Numbered from the stretch's first letter, positions 30,934 to 41,462 are shown. The stretch is DNA of 53,871 bases from Parcubacteria group bacterium M6-OD1-4 (GCA_003056205.1 LSNS01000011.1:1-53871); one strand, 5' to 3'. Numbers and translations are program-made. Notes: a model not told the origin generated them from the sequence alone.

Positions 30934-32061
30934 TTATTTATTAAGTTTAACTGTTCCTAAGTAAATATTGTTAGGGTTCTGAGCATCAATTAAAAGCGCT
31001 GCCCCGCTCCGCCCAGTTGGTAATTTTTGTGTTTTCCAAGTTACTCCGCCATCATGAGAACTAAAGAAAGCATAGTCAGTAACATAATAAAGATCAGCGG
31101 AGTTATGAGGATTGACAGCGAAAGTTTGAATTTTACTATTTTGCGTTGTGGATAGCAATTTAATTTTTGCCCAAGAAATTCCTTTATCCGTGGAACGCAG
31201 AATTAAATTATCAGTGGCCAAGAAAATTGTTCCGTCTTGAGGATTAACAATAATGTTTCGGAAATGAGAACCAAGCTGATAATCGGCTAATACCGTGTTA
31301 AGATCAGTCCAATTATCAATTAAGAAATTTTGATTGATATTAGCAGACGGTGCTAAATTAGTATTACTATTAGAATTAAAACGAAAAATTTTATTATTAA
31401 CGCTAGCCACAAATAATAAACTACTATCAGCGGGAGAAATAAGTAATTTAGCAATACCACTCGGCAAACGGTGAATGGTTCGCCAAGACACTCCCCGGTC
31501 AATACTTTTAATAATATTCCCCTGCGAAGTACCTAGGTAAATATTACGGGGATTAACATAATCAATAGCTATTGTATTAATGGTCGCTTGTTGGTCATTA
31601 TCAAAATAAATTTGTTTCCAGGTCCGGCTACAATCTGTAGAACGATAAACACGATTAGCTAAGGCAACATAAATTGTGCATTTATTTTGGGGATCAACTT
31701 GAACATCATTAATCATCGTCGCTGGTAAACCAGAAACAAACTGCCAACCTTGTTGAATATGATAAGTATAGTAAAGTCCCCGTTGCCAGCTACCAAGATA
31801 AATCGCTGCGGGATCTTCAGGGTCCGCTCGTAAGACCTTAACATTCAAACCGTTTAAACTTAAACGCTGACCATTGATAGTCGGGATAGCATCAATTGGA
31901 CGCCAAGTATTGCCACGATTGATGGTGAAAAAAACGCTATCATTATTAGCCTTGCCAGCAATTTTGCTACGCGAGCTGTTAACACTAATAAAAGAACAAG
32001 CCGAGGTCAAGAAAACCACTGCCCCCAAGGCTACTAATAGTTTGATAAATTTAATAGACAT
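30934..32061 (-). CDS. Lipoprotein with BNR/Ycf48-like beta-propeller repeats
   Basis: Lipobox-like LTSACS; repeats SIDRGVSWRTI, STDKGISWAKI, SHDGGVTWKTQ. Confidence 0.85.
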   Translation of the reverse strand: MSIKFIKLLVALGAVVFLTSACSFISVNSSRSKIAGKANNDSVFFTINRGNTWRPIDAIPTINGQRLSLNGLNVKVLRADPEDPAAIYLGSWQRGLYYTYHIQQGWQFVSGLPATMINDVQVDPQNKCTIYVALANRVYRSTDCSRTWKQIYFDNDQQATINTIAIDYVNPRNIYLGTSQGNIIKSIDRGVSWRTIHRLPSGIAKLLISPADSSLLFVASVNNKIFRFNSNSNTNLAPSANINQNFLIDNWTDLNTVLADYQLGSHFRNIIVNPQDGTIFLATDNLILRSTDKGISWAKIKLLSTTQNSKIQTFAVNPHNSADLYYVTDYAFFSSHDGGVTWKTQKLPTGRSGAALLIDAQNPNNIYLGTVKLNK

Positions 32062-32070
32062 ATAATTTAA

Positions 32071-33057
32071 TTAAAAATTAATAACAATTTGCTCCAAAAC
32101 TAAATGCGGATTAAGATTGCTACGCAAATACTCACGAGCTTGAGCAATTAATTTTAACCTCTTTAAAATAATTAATAAAACATCATCAGCAAAACGTTCT
32201 TTCATGACAACTAAGGCCTCTTCTAACTCGGGTCGTAAAACGGAGTGTTGAATTCGATCTTGGTTTCCCCAACTCAATAATAGCAAATCTCGTAGTAAAC
32301 CTTCAAACATCGCTAAGACATTAGTTGCCGAATCAAGGGCCTGTTTGCTCCAAGTTTTATCTTTAAAAATTTGATTAAGAACTACTAACCGCTCATTAAT
32401 ATTTAAACTCGGGATAGTTAAGGCTTGCTGAGCTTTTTGCAAATAATCTTGATACTCTTCAGGTTTTTGTAATAATTTAACTGCTAACAGTGGTCGTCCT
32501 AAAGATAAGCTTGCTAAATCTTTAGCAAAAGAACGATTAACTTGATAGGTGGAAATTAAATAATCATAAATTATCTGATTAGCAACTGGATGAAAATATA
32601 AAATTTGACTGCGGGAAAGAACAGTCGCTGGCAAATTATCTTGATCGGCCACCAATAAAATAATTACCACTTTCTCACGAGGTTCCTCTAAGGTTTTCAA
32701 TAAAGCACTCTGAGCCGCAGGACTTAATAAATCCGCTTTACGAATAATACCAATTTTATAGGAATTTGAAAATGAACTAAGATTTAAAGTTTTAATAAAT
32801 TCTCTGGTGGCTTCAATAGAAATACTTTTTTTCTCTTCTTCGGGTTGAAGAATATGTAAATCACTATTAAAACCCTCCTGGGGCGCCCCTTGAAGATTAC
32901 GAGCAAAAGCGAGAGCAACGGTAAATTTCCCTAAATCACTTGGTCCAGTAAAGATATAGGTTTGAGCCAGCTTATCATTCTGTAAACTGCGCTCCAAAAA
33001 ACTAATCGAAACCTGATTACCAATATCTGGCCAAAAATGTTTCTTAGTTTTTGTCAT
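32071..33057 (-). CDS. holB: DNA polymerase III subunit delta-prime
   Basis: AQTYIFTGPSDLGKFTVALAFARNLQ, AAQSALLKTLEEP, LSRSQILYFHP. Confidence 0.85.
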   Translation of the reverse strand: MTKTKKHFWPDIGNQVSISFLERSLQNDKLAQTYIFTGPSDLGKFTVALAFARNLQGAPQEGFNSDLHILQPEEEKKSISIEATREFIKTLNLSSFSNSYKIGIIRKADLLSPAAQSALLKTLEEPREKVVIILLVADQDNLPATVLSRSQILYFHPVANQIIYDYLISTYQVNRSFAKDLASLSLGRPLLAVKLLQKPEEYQDYLQKAQQALTIPSLNINERLVVLNQIFKDKTWSKQALDSATNVLAMFEGLLRDLLLLSWGNQDRIQHSVLRPELEEALVVMKERFADDVLLIILKRLKLIAQAREYLRSNLNPHLVLEQIVINF

Positions 33058-33072
33058 AAAAATTGATTAAAT

Positions 33073-35730
33073 TTAATTAGCAATTGGAATTTCTGCTAAA
33101 TTACCATTAGTAATCCCCAAAGCTTGAGTTCTCATCACCCGAAAAGCATCTGCGGGCCTTCCTAAATAATAAAGCCGAAGATTAACCGCCGAAAAATAAT
33201 AAGCTCGACCATGATCAGCTGGTTTCAATAAAATTCGCCCCGCTAAACGACGCCAAGCGGAAGGATTTTTTTCTAAAGCCGAAAAATTTTGATTAGAGAT
33301 TCCCAAGGCTAAACGACGCATAAGATTAAAAGCGTCCGCTGGTCGTCCGAGAAAATATCTTTTATCATCCACCGGGTTAACATACCAAGCTTGTCCCCGA
33401 GATTGAACCGCCAATAAAATTCGTCCTCCTAAGCGTTGCCGCAAAGTCTGGGAAACAGAAGATGAAGAATTGGGAGAAGGCGCTGAATGAGCCACGGCAG
33501 AAAAACTAGAACTGCGAGGGATAATTCCAGCAGCGACCGCTGGTAAATAAAAACTCTGGCGATCAGTAATTAAATCTGAAGCACTAATTCGTAAATTAAC
33601 AGAATAATTTTCACCATGTCGTAAATAAAAAGCTTGACCATATTGCTGATTACCTAAACCGGTATAAATCGCTAAATAAGTACCAGCCGCCAAAGACTTT
33701 TGTAAACTCTGACCAATTTTTAACTGCCAAGAAGCTAATTTCACCCCCCGTTGATAATGACCAGTGCTATTGAGAATTAGGGAATAAAGTTGAAGAGTCG
33801 GATTGTTAGCCATCTCTTGCCCTTGCGGGTTCAGCAAGCGAAAACTAACCATACTAGTTTTTAAAATTAAAGCTGGAGTAGTTTGACCTAAACGAATATT
33901 CCAAAAAATATCTTGACGATTTAAATCATCAGGAACAACTAAGGCATAGGTCCCAGCGGGATATTCAAATTTAAACTGCCCTTGACTATCAGTTTGTAAA
34001 TTTAATAATGAAGAACCCAGACCTAAATAAGGGCCAGAAGTATTCTCCCGATAAAGCTTTAAACTCTTATTAGCTAATAATTGCCCATTAGCATCACGAA
34101 GTTCCCCTTGTGCACCACTAAGGATAGATTGGAAAGTCTGGTCCTGATTAGTAGCTATCTTAATATTATAGAAAGAGCTATCCCGACCACTGGCATCGCG
34201 AACTTTCAAAGCATAAATTCCTGATTGTCCAGGAAGATAAGGATTATAGGGAGCAAGGTAAACCGTTGCTTCTCCCCCGCCATTAGTTCTCAAATTAGTA
34301 ATCGCATCACTATCTTGATAAAAAGCCTGATGATCAGCATCATATCTTTGTGCGTACAAAGAAAAATCATAATTACGTTTTAACTGCCCCTGACTATTAC
34401 GTAAAATAATGTGTAGGGCGGGAATCGTCTTGGTGAGTGTCCGACTTTGTCCACAAGTAAAACGTACTGCTGAAAAAAACCAAAACGCCCCTAAACGAGA
34501 ATTACGATCCCAAATTTTTAAAGCATAGAGACTGCGAGGATCAGGACGAAAATTAAAACTCGCTTGACCACTACTACTAATTTGTCCGTTACCTACTTGC
34601 TGCCCAGCAACTGGTAAGCCCTGGATACTAGTTCCCTGTTGATATAAAGCAAAATTTAAACCGGGAACTAATTGACCAGCAAAATTCTGAACGGCGAGAG
34701 TAAAAGTAGAATTATTTTGGCAACTATTCGTTGAAGAATTATTATTTAAAGAAGTCGTGCTAGTCACCGTATAAGTATTAGCTTGACCACGATTGACTTG
34801 CATATCCCAAAAGTATTGATAAGTATTATTGTTGTTTTTAATCCCTAAAACATAAAGACCGGCTGGTAAATCAATCGTTCCCGAGCCATTATCACCGAGA
34901 GTAAAATCACCGACTTCTTGACCAACTTGACGAAGATTATTAGTATCAACGGTTTGTTTAAACACCATCACTCGAGTGCCTTTTGGAAAAAGTGCTCCCG
35001 TCGCATCTTGTAATTTAACTTGGAGAGCAGGAATAAAATAATTAACAGTTGTTAGTTGACCATCGTGAACTGCCAGATTATAGAGATTAAAATTTTGATT
35101 GTGGTAGTTAAGATTTAAAGCATAAACATCGCTTGCTTGACGATCCATACTTCGCAAACTTCCCTGAGGCAAATAAACCGTTACTTGACCAGTAACACCG
35201 GAGCTCGGACTAGTTAATAATTGATTGAATTGTTCTTGTGGACTAGCGAGAGAATTATAAACCTGCGAATAAATATTAAAACGAGTGTTAGTTAAAGCTT
35301 GCCCAGCAGAATCATGTAAAATAAATTTAAGACCACTGAGAGTTTTTTGAAGGGTAAGGGTCTGACCACAACTAAAACTTTGATTATAATACCAAAAACT
35401 AGCTTGCGAATTATTGATAGTTTGAAGTTTCAAAACATAAACAGCGGTATCCGAAGCCAGGCGCCAACTAAGATGAGCCGTTCCTAAAATAGCATCGGTC
35501 TGACCCCAAGCCACTTGTTGACCTGGTTTGGGCTGACCATTAATATCCAAGACTTGCTGATAAACTGTCACTTGAGTATTCGGAATAAAAGCACCAGCAG
35601 GATTAGAGACAACAACATTAATATTAGTATTTTGCGAACAAGTACTGGCTTGAGCTGGTAGACTGTAAAAACCAAAGACCAGCAAGGTAAAAACTAGAAA
35701 TAAACTATAAATTTTGAAATTCTTGAACAT
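33073..35730 (-). CDS. Large secreted surface protein with repeated Ig-like/carboxypeptidase-regulatory-like modules and C-terminal GRPADAF repeats
   Basis: Signal peptide; repeated FWYY/FWFF...FxCGQxxTLxKT..L modules; two C-terminal copies of GRILL...YYLGRPADAFxxMRxxALGIxN. Confidence 0.8.
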   Translation of the reverse strand: MFKNFKIYSLFLVFTLLVFGFYSLPAQASTCSQNTNINVVVSNPAGAFIPNTQVTVYQQVLDINGQPKPGQQVAWGQTDAILGTAHLSWRLASDTAVYVLKLQTINNSQASFWYYNQSFSCGQTLTLQKTLSGLKFILHDSAGQALTNTRFNIYSQVYNSLASPQEQFNQLLTSPSSGVTGQVTVYLPQGSLRSMDRQASDVYALNLNYHNQNFNLYNLAVHDGQLTTVNYFIPALQVKLQDATGALFPKGTRVMVFKQTVDTNNLRQVGQEVGDFTLGDNGSGTIDLPAGLYVLGIKNNNNTYQYFWDMQVNRGQANTYTVTSTTSLNNNSSTNSCQNNSTFTLAVQNFAGQLVPGLNFALYQQGTSIQGLPVAGQQVGNGQISSSGQASFNFRPDPRSLYALKIWDRNSRLGAFWFFSAVRFTCGQSRTLTKTIPALHIILRNSQGQLKRNYDFSLYAQRYDADHQAFYQDSDAITNLRTNGGGEATVYLAPYNPYLPGQSGIYALKVRDASGRDSSFYNIKIATNQDQTFQSILSGAQGELRDANGQLLANKSLKLYRENTSGPYLGLGSSLLNLQTDSQGQFKFEYPAGTYALVVPDDLNRQDIFWNIRLGQTTPALILKTSMVSFRLLNPQGQEMANNPTLQLYSLILNSTGHYQRGVKLASWQLKIGQSLQKSLAAGTYLAIYTGLGNQQYGQAFYLRHGENYSVNLRISASDLITDRQSFYLPAVAAGIIPRSSSFSAVAHSAPSPNSSSSVSQTLRQRLGGRILLAVQSRGQAWYVNPVDDKRYFLGRPADAFNLMRRLALGISNQNFSALEKNPSAWRRLAGRILLKPADHGRAYYFSAVNLRLYYLGRPADAFRVMRTQALGITNGNLAEIPIAN

Positions 35731-35734
35731 AAAT

Positions 35735-37153
35735 TTAACCTAAAATAAAGCTCTCATTAATATTATTAATCGTCGGACTCAATTGTAAATTATAAACTTG
35801 CCCGACAACCGTCATATTAGTAACTTGTAAATTATAAGTATCTTGAGAATTATAACCAGTAATTAAATCGGCTTGGACGCTTAAATTCAGAGTACTATTT
35901 TTAACTAAGCGTAAATAATTAATATCAAAAACAATTTGTCCATTAGAATTAACCGCGGAGCTACGGGCAATTACTTGACCATTTTCCCATAAACTAAAAT
36001 TATGCCAATCTCGCAGGTTAGCTGAACCATTATTAACGAAAGTAATATTCTTAATTAAAACATCTTCATTGCCAGAATCTTCACTAAGAGTCAGTTTACT
36101 CAGTAAACGACGCCCACTAGCAACTAATAAATCATTCTTTGCTAATTTATTCACTTGAACACTAACTCGTCCGAGAACATTAGCAGCGGACACTAAAGAA
36201 AAACGAGTTCCTAATAATGGCCAAGACGCTGAAACCACTAAGTTAGACTGAACATCAGAAGCTTGTTGTAGCTCTAAATCTAAGCTTTGATTATTACAAT
36301 TATGACAAGTTTTTAAATCCATTGTCACCTTAACGGTCGCTGGCAGATTAGCTTTTAAAGTTAAAGGTGGACGAAAATTAATAATTAATTGACGGTCAGT
36401 TGAACGCCAGTTAATATTGGCTTCATAATTTTGTCCCTGAGCATTATAAACCTGAAAACGATCCACCGCTGAGGCATTATAAACTCCGGCAAGATTAAAA
36501 GTAATAGCTGTTAAAGTTGCGACAGTCGGAGCGCTAAAATGAAAAATTCCCAATAAATTATCTTTAGTCCCGGGCACTAAAACGTTGCCATTAGCTCCCG
36601 GCACTAAGTCGTTAGTAATTTTTAAAACACTTTTGGACTGAGTTGAGGAAGGAGACTTAGGCTTGGTAGGAGGATTATTATCAACGACTGCTGAAGAATT
36701 AGAAATAAGACCAATATCAACGGCAGACACAGTTTGATACTGGACTAAATCAACTTTGCTCACTTCTAACACCGGTTCACCAGTTAAATGAAAACGAATT
36801 AAATCGGCCAGACTAGTAATTAAAGTTTTTTGTTGATTATGAATATAATAAATATGAGCAGTACCCGCCACCCGAAATAGTTTAGCACTTGGCCAAGAAT
36901 TCAAATAAGTAGCAGAAACCACGCGGATATCAGACCAGTGATTACCATAACTTAAATAAGCGACAGCATTAATATAAGCCTTTTTAAGATGGTCCTTTTG
37001 ACTTAAAAAATAAACTGTCGAACTATCTTTAGTTTTAACTTGAGAACTAAAATTTCCGGCCGCTTGGCTAACAGGAATAAGACTAAAAAAACAAAAGAAA
37101 GCAAGAGCAAAACTGAGGACTATAAAATAATATTTTTTATTTAATATTAGCAT
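35735..37153 (-). CDS. Secreted surface protein, CPR-type
   Basis: Signal peptide, VYFLSQKDHLKKAYINAVAYLSYGNHWSDIRVVS motif, C-terminal beta-rich region. Confidence 0.7.
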   Translation of the reverse strand: MLILNKKYYFIVLSFALAFFCFFSLIPVSQAAGNFSSQVKTKDSSTVYFLSQKDHLKKAYINAVAYLSYGNHWSDIRVVSATYLNSWPSAKLFRVAGTAHIYYIHNQQKTLITSLADLIRFHLTGEPVLEVSKVDLVQYQTVSAVDIGLISNSSAVVDNNPPTKPKSPSSTQSKSVLKITNDLVPGANGNVLVPGTKDNLLGIFHFSAPTVATLTAITFNLAGVYNASAVDRFQVYNAQGQNYEANINWRSTDRQLIINFRPPLTLKANLPATVKVTMDLKTCHNCNNQSLDLELQQASDVQSNLVVSASWPLLGTRFSLVSAANVLGRVSVQVNKLAKNDLLVASGRRLLSKLTLSEDSGNEDVLIKNITFVNNGSANLRDWHNFSLWENGQVIARSSAVNSNGQIVFDINYLRLVKNSTLNLSVQADLITGYNSQDTYNLQVTNMTVVGQVYNLQLSPTINNINESFILG

Positions 37154-37308
37154 AACATCAAAATAGAACGTTGAAAGACGATCTTAATTTTATTATAACA
37201 TATTTTTTAAAATAATAAAGAAAATTGATCACTTTTTAATTGATTTTTAGGAATGAAATTGCTATATTGATAAGTAAGAATAATTAAATAATTAAACTCT
37301 AAACTGTA

Positions 37309-38634
37309 ATGCGCAAACAATGGAAAAAATTTATTATTTTTTTGGGAGATATTATTGCTTTGCATCTCGCTTTATTCCTGACAATTGTTATTCGTTATCC
37401 CCAAAATACTTGGCTAATCAATTGGCAACGACATTGGCCAAATTTTATCTTAGTTTTTATCATTTGGCTCTTAATCCTCTATATCAATGATCTCTATAAT
37501 CTAAACATAAAAACAACTAGCCGTCAATACTTAGTCCGTTTGGGCAACACCACCATTATCAGCACTTTCTTAGCAATGGTTTATTTCTATCTTAAAGTCG
37601 CTTCTAATATTACTCCGAAAACCAATCTCTTGATTTTCACGATCATTTTCCTGATTCTTTTTTTCATTGTCCGCAGTCTTTATCAACTTCTCATACATTC
37701 CGATCACTTAAAAGAAAACTTAGCGATCATTGGCTATAACGATAAAACTAAAAAACTTCTGGAAGAGTTAGAAAACAAACCAGCGGCGGGCTATGTCAGC
37801 GCTTTAATCTTTAAAAACAAAGAAGAGCTTGCTTCTCTAAAACAAAAAATCAAAGAAAAAAACATTCATACCATTGTCGTCGGAGATGATTTTGGACAAG
37901 CTCAAGCCGTTAATCAAGCTCTTTTTGAATGTTTGGTCTATAAAATAAGCTTTTTCAATTACCCCAGTTTCTATGAACTACTAACAGGAAAAATACCAGT
38001 GGAAGAAATTGACCAGAATTGGTTTTTAGAGAATATTAATGAAGGAAGCAAAAATTATTTTGATTTCCTAAAAAAGATATTAGATTTTAGTAGTGCCCTA
38101 ATAATGCTAATCATCACTCTTCCCTTCTGGCCACTAATTGTTTTGGCAATTAAATTGGATAGCCCGGGTTCTATTTTCTTTCACCAGCAACGTCTCGGAA
38201 AAAACGAAAAAAACTTTCAAATCATTAAATTCAGAACCATGCGTGAGAAAGATAATGACCACTCCCTAACCCTCCCGAATGATCAACGAATTACTAAAAT
38301 TGGTTCTTTCCTCCGCCGAACTCGTTTAGACGAAATTCCCCAACTCCTAAATATTCTAAAAGGAGAGATGAGTTTTATTGGCCCCCGTCCCGAACGACCA
38401 AAAATTGTTGATCAACTAGAAGAAGCCATTCCCTTTTACAAAACTCGCTTATTAATTAAACCCGGTTTAACTGGTTGGGACCAGATCTCTGGTGATTATC
38501 ATTCCCCAAGCATTGAAGACAGCCTCAAGAAGCTTCAGTATGATCTCTACTATCTCAAACACCGTTCCATCTACTTAGATCTCGCTATCATTCTCAAAAC
38601 CATCGCCACGGTGATGTCCAGGGGCGGACGATAG
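37309..38634 (+). CDS. Exopolysaccharide biosynthesis polyprenyl glycosylphosphotransferase
   Basis: Multi-TM N-terminus; catalytic domain KLDSPGSIFFHQQRLGKNEKNFQIIKFRTM, RRTRLDEIPQLLNILKGEMSFIGPRPERP. Confidence 0.95.
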   Translation: MRKQWKKFIIFLGDIIALHLALFLTIVIRYPQNTWLINWQRHWPNFILVFIIWLLILYINDLYNLNIKTTSRQYLVRLGNTTIISTFLAMVYFYLKVASNITPKTNLLIFTIIFLILFFIVRSLYQLLIHSDHLKENLAIIGYNDKTKKLLEELENKPAAGYVSALIFKNKEELASLKQKIKEKNIHTIVVGDDFGQAQAVNQALFECLVYKISFFNYPSFYELLTGKIPVEEIDQNWFLENINEGSKNYFDFLKKILDFSSALIMLIITLPFWPLIVLAIKLDSPGSIFFHQQRLGKNEKNFQIIKFRTMREKDNDHSLTLPNDQRITKIGSFLRRTRLDEIPQLLNILKGEMSFIGPRPERPKIVDQLEEAIPFYKTRLLIKPGLTGWDQISGDYHSPSIEDSLKKLQYDLYYLKHRSIYLDLAIILKTIATVMSRGGR

Positions 38635-38824
38635 AAATATAAAAAAATATTTATCATAAAAACATTGCTGAAATACTTGAGCGGAACAATTTTGGAAGAA
38701 AAAATTAGTTCTCATCAAAGATTATACTTAACTAGTTCCTTTATCACAGACCAAAAATAAAGCGATCTTTAATTTAGATTCAATTACTCTATTTTGTTGA
38801 TTAAAAGTTAAAATTCTATAATTT

Positions 38825-38851
38825 AAAAAGAACTCAAAAAGAGTTCTTTTT
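38825..38851 (+). terminator. Rho-independent terminator
   Basis: AAAAAGAACTC-AAAAA-GAGTTCTTTTT. Confidence 0.75.
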
Positions 38852-38913
38852 ATAATCATTATTAAAATCTTCTAATCAATTATTACACAAGTAGAAATGA
38901 TGAGAACAAGCCC

Positions 38914-38950
38914 TTGCAAGCTTTTTTAGGATATGGTATAATTTTTATAC
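38914..38950 (+). promoter_or_regulatory. AbiE promoter with overlapping inverted-repeat operator
   Basis: TTGCAA-17 nt-TATAAT; perfect inverted repeat GTATAA-TTT-TTATAC (38936-38950) overlapping the -10. Confidence 0.65.
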
Positions 38951-38967
38951 TAATTCCTATAAATCAT

Positions 38968-39603
38968 ATGAAACTACAAGAAATTCAAAAAAAAATTGAT
39001 AATTTACTAATATTAGATAAAAAATATTTAAAATTATTAGAAAAAGATAGTAATAATTTAAATTCTAATCTAAAATATTGGTTAAAAAATAAGGAAATAA
39101 TTGCCTTAAAAAACGGTTCGTATATCTTTACAAAAAAATATAATCAAGAAAAAGATAAAAATTCCTATCTAGAATATCTAGCCAATCAACTCCTCAAGCC
39201 TTCTTATCTGTCTTTAGAATATGTTTTAGCTAAATACCAAATTTTAAGTGAAGCAACCCGGGTTATAACCTCCGTCAGTCAAAAATTAGCTAGAGAGTTT
39301 AAATCTGACATTGCCACTTGGCGCTACTATAGTTTACCGCCAAAATTGTTTTTAGGTTATAAAATATATTATTTCCATAATCAACCGATTGCGATAGCCA
39401 CCAAAGCAAAAGCTCTATTTGACTTTCTTTATTTAAGATTCCGCCGAGGACCGCAAGCTAATTTAAAAAATTTGGAAAATTTGCGTCTTAATTTAGAAAA
39501 TTTAACAACTAAAGAAAAAAATGAGTTATATGATTATTTTACTAAACTACCAGAAAAACGTTGGCAAAATTTTAAAAATATATTAAAACAATATGTTGAT
39601 TAA
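38968..39603 (+). CDS. AbiEi-like antitoxin / transcriptional regulator
   Basis: Small ORF overlapping AbiEii by about 11 nt; AbiEi-type architecture (N-terminal wHTH-like, YSLPPKLFLGYKIYYFHNQPIAIATKAKALFDFLY); ATG at 38968 preferred because the longer start overlaps the promoter. Confidence 0.72.
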   Translation: MKLQEIQKKIDNLLILDKKYLKLLEKDSNNLNSNLKYWLKNKEIIALKNGSYIFTKKYNQEKDKNSYLEYLANQLLKPSYLSLEYVLAKYQILSEATRVITSVSQKLAREFKSDIATWRYYSLPPKLFLGYKIYYFHNQPIAIATKAKALFDFLYLRFRRGPQANLKNLENLRLNLENLTTKEKNELYDYFTKLPEKRWQNFKNILKQYVD

Positions 39604-40435
39604 ACTCCTCCAAGAATATGTCGATCAAAAAAGGGCTATTAACTGGCCAGATTTTGTAATAGTTAATGCTCTTAAAGAATATTTACAATTCCCAGTTTTA
39701 ACTTTTATCTATGCTAAGCCCCAGTATCAAAATTTTATCTTCATGGGTGGTTCAGCCCTGCGTATTATTTATAAACTTCCCCGCTTATCCGAAGATTTGG
39801 ATCTTAATCTTTCCAAGTCAGATTACAAAAATTTAAATCTAAAAAAACTGGGGGAAGAATTACAAAAATATTTTAAAGATAATTTTATCATGAATTTAAG
39901 TTATCGAGTTCAAGGTAAGAGTGAATCAGGACAAACACATCTCTATCTAAAATTCCCCATCCTCAAACAACTGGGTTTAGCAAAAAAGAATGAAAGTGAT
40001 TTTCTTTTTGTAAAAATAGAACCTCAACTAGAAGATTTTAAAGATCCGGATTATGAAATTCATCCTATCTCTGGTTTTGGTTTTAATTTTCTTGTAAAAA
40101 GTTATAGCTTGAAATTCTTAATGACTGGAAAAATAATGGCAATTTTAGAACGAAATTGGTTTAAAGGTAAGAATAATGAAATAGATATTAAAGGCCGAGA
40201 TTATTATGATTTATATTGGTATTTAGAAAAAGGCGTTCAACCAGATTGGTCCGCTCTTCAAAAAAAATTTAATTTCAAAGATAAATCAGCCATAAAAAAA
40301 GCTCTGAAAGAAAAAATTGATAATCAAGTAAGCGAACGTAAGTTACTATACGATTTAATAAATTTTTTCCCAGAACAAGACTTTATTAAAAATTTCTGTC
40401 ATAATTATAAAGAAATAATAAACAGATATTTGTAA
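39593..40435 (+). CDS. AbiEii-type nucleotidyltransferase toxin
   Basis: FMGGSALRIIYKLPRLSEDLDLNL (G-S...D-x-D nucleotidyltransferase motif), GRDYYDLYWYL. Confidence 0.87.
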   Translation: MLIKLLQEYVDQKRAINWPDFVIVNALKEYLQFPVLTFIYAKPQYQNFIFMGGSALRIIYKLPRLSEDLDLNLSKSDYKNLNLKKLGEELQKYFKDNFIMNLSYRVQGKSESGQTHLYLKFPILKQLGLAKKNESDFLFVKIEPQLEDFKDPDYEIHPISGFGFNFLVKSYSLKFLMTGKIMAILERNWFKGKNNEIDIKGRDYYDLYWYLEKGVQPDWSALQKKFNFKDKSAIKKALKEKIDNQVSERKLLYDLINFFPEQDFIKNFCHNYKEIINRYL

Positions 40436-40439
40436 TAAG

Positions 40440-40486
40440 AAATATATAAAAAGCTTTAGCTACCAGTATCACTGGTCAAGATAATC
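40440..40486 (+). pseudogene. Degraded 5' remnant of gmd
   Basis: AAATATATAAAAAGCTTTAGCTACCAGTATCACTGGTCAAGAT matches the start of the intact gmd at 41650; translates KALATSITGQD-NR-stop versus [13 protein letters not shown]. Confidence 0.75.
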
Positions 40487-40537
40487 GCTAAAGAACCTCA
40501 AATTGTCCCCCGGTAATTTCTTAATTCTATATTCAAT

Positions 40538-41392
40538 TTAAACTAAAGATTTTTTATTATTCTGATTCATTAAATAATTTTTTTTATTTATCAGCGATCG
40601 TTTGAGACGTTTCTCTAAATTTTTTCGGGCATCTCCAGCAATATCGCCACCGGCCTTAGAATCATCTTTTAATTTACTAAAACCCTGCGAATCTTCAACC
40701 CGATGAATTTCCGTGGTGGCGCGCTCACCTAACATATTAAAAATAAGCTCTAAATCGTCCATATGATCACGTAAATTTTCTCTTTTCAGACCCTTAACTT
40801 CTTTATACTGAGTCGGCGTTAAACCAAAAGTCGCTTTTGATATTTCGGCCGTTAGAATTTCATAATCCAAAACATCTTTAGCACCGCGATTTTTCCATTC
40901 ATCGGTCAGTTCTTCTCGAATAGCAATACCGCGCATTCTTTTCTCAATCCAGGAATCGCTATAACCCTTTAGTTTATAAAGTGCTCTAGTTCTCTTGGTC
41001 GCTAACCCTGGATCGCTAATTTCTTGAACACGCTCGTAACCGACTTTTGCTAACCAGCGCTTGAACGGTTCGGCTTTAGGCGAAGGAATAGACTGAATTA
41101 TGCGAAATATTCCTTCGGTATTAGCGCAGTCAGTTCCATATTTTTTACCATCAGAACTTTCCAATTTCAGTTGTCCCCAATTTGGGGACAACTGAAAATC
41201 ATTAAAATCTCTAATCTTAATTTTTTCCCAATACTACCTTGGAGTTGGACTTTCTGATAATACAGCACAAACATCAACCACTGAAAACCACCACTCATCA
41301 TTAAAAATAACGCGCCGAATTTTTTTCCCTTTAAATAACACCGGCTCGTTTATTTTATTTTTTTCAATATTCTTATTTAAATTTTTTTTCAT
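40538..41392 (-). pseudogene. Bro-N domain / DinD-like protein interrupted by an in-frame TAG
   Basis: Reading from ATG at 41392: MKKNLNKNIEKNKINEPVLFKGKKIRRVIFNDEWWFSVVDVCAVLSESPTPR-TAG-YWEKIKIRDFNDFQLSPNWGQLKLESSDGKKYGTDCANTEGIFRIIQ... in one frame. Confidence 0.85.
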
Positions 41393-41462
41393 AAATTTAG
41401 ACGATTAATTATTACTTTCATATTGTAACAATTTTTTAAACCAACATCAAGCTTAATAATCA

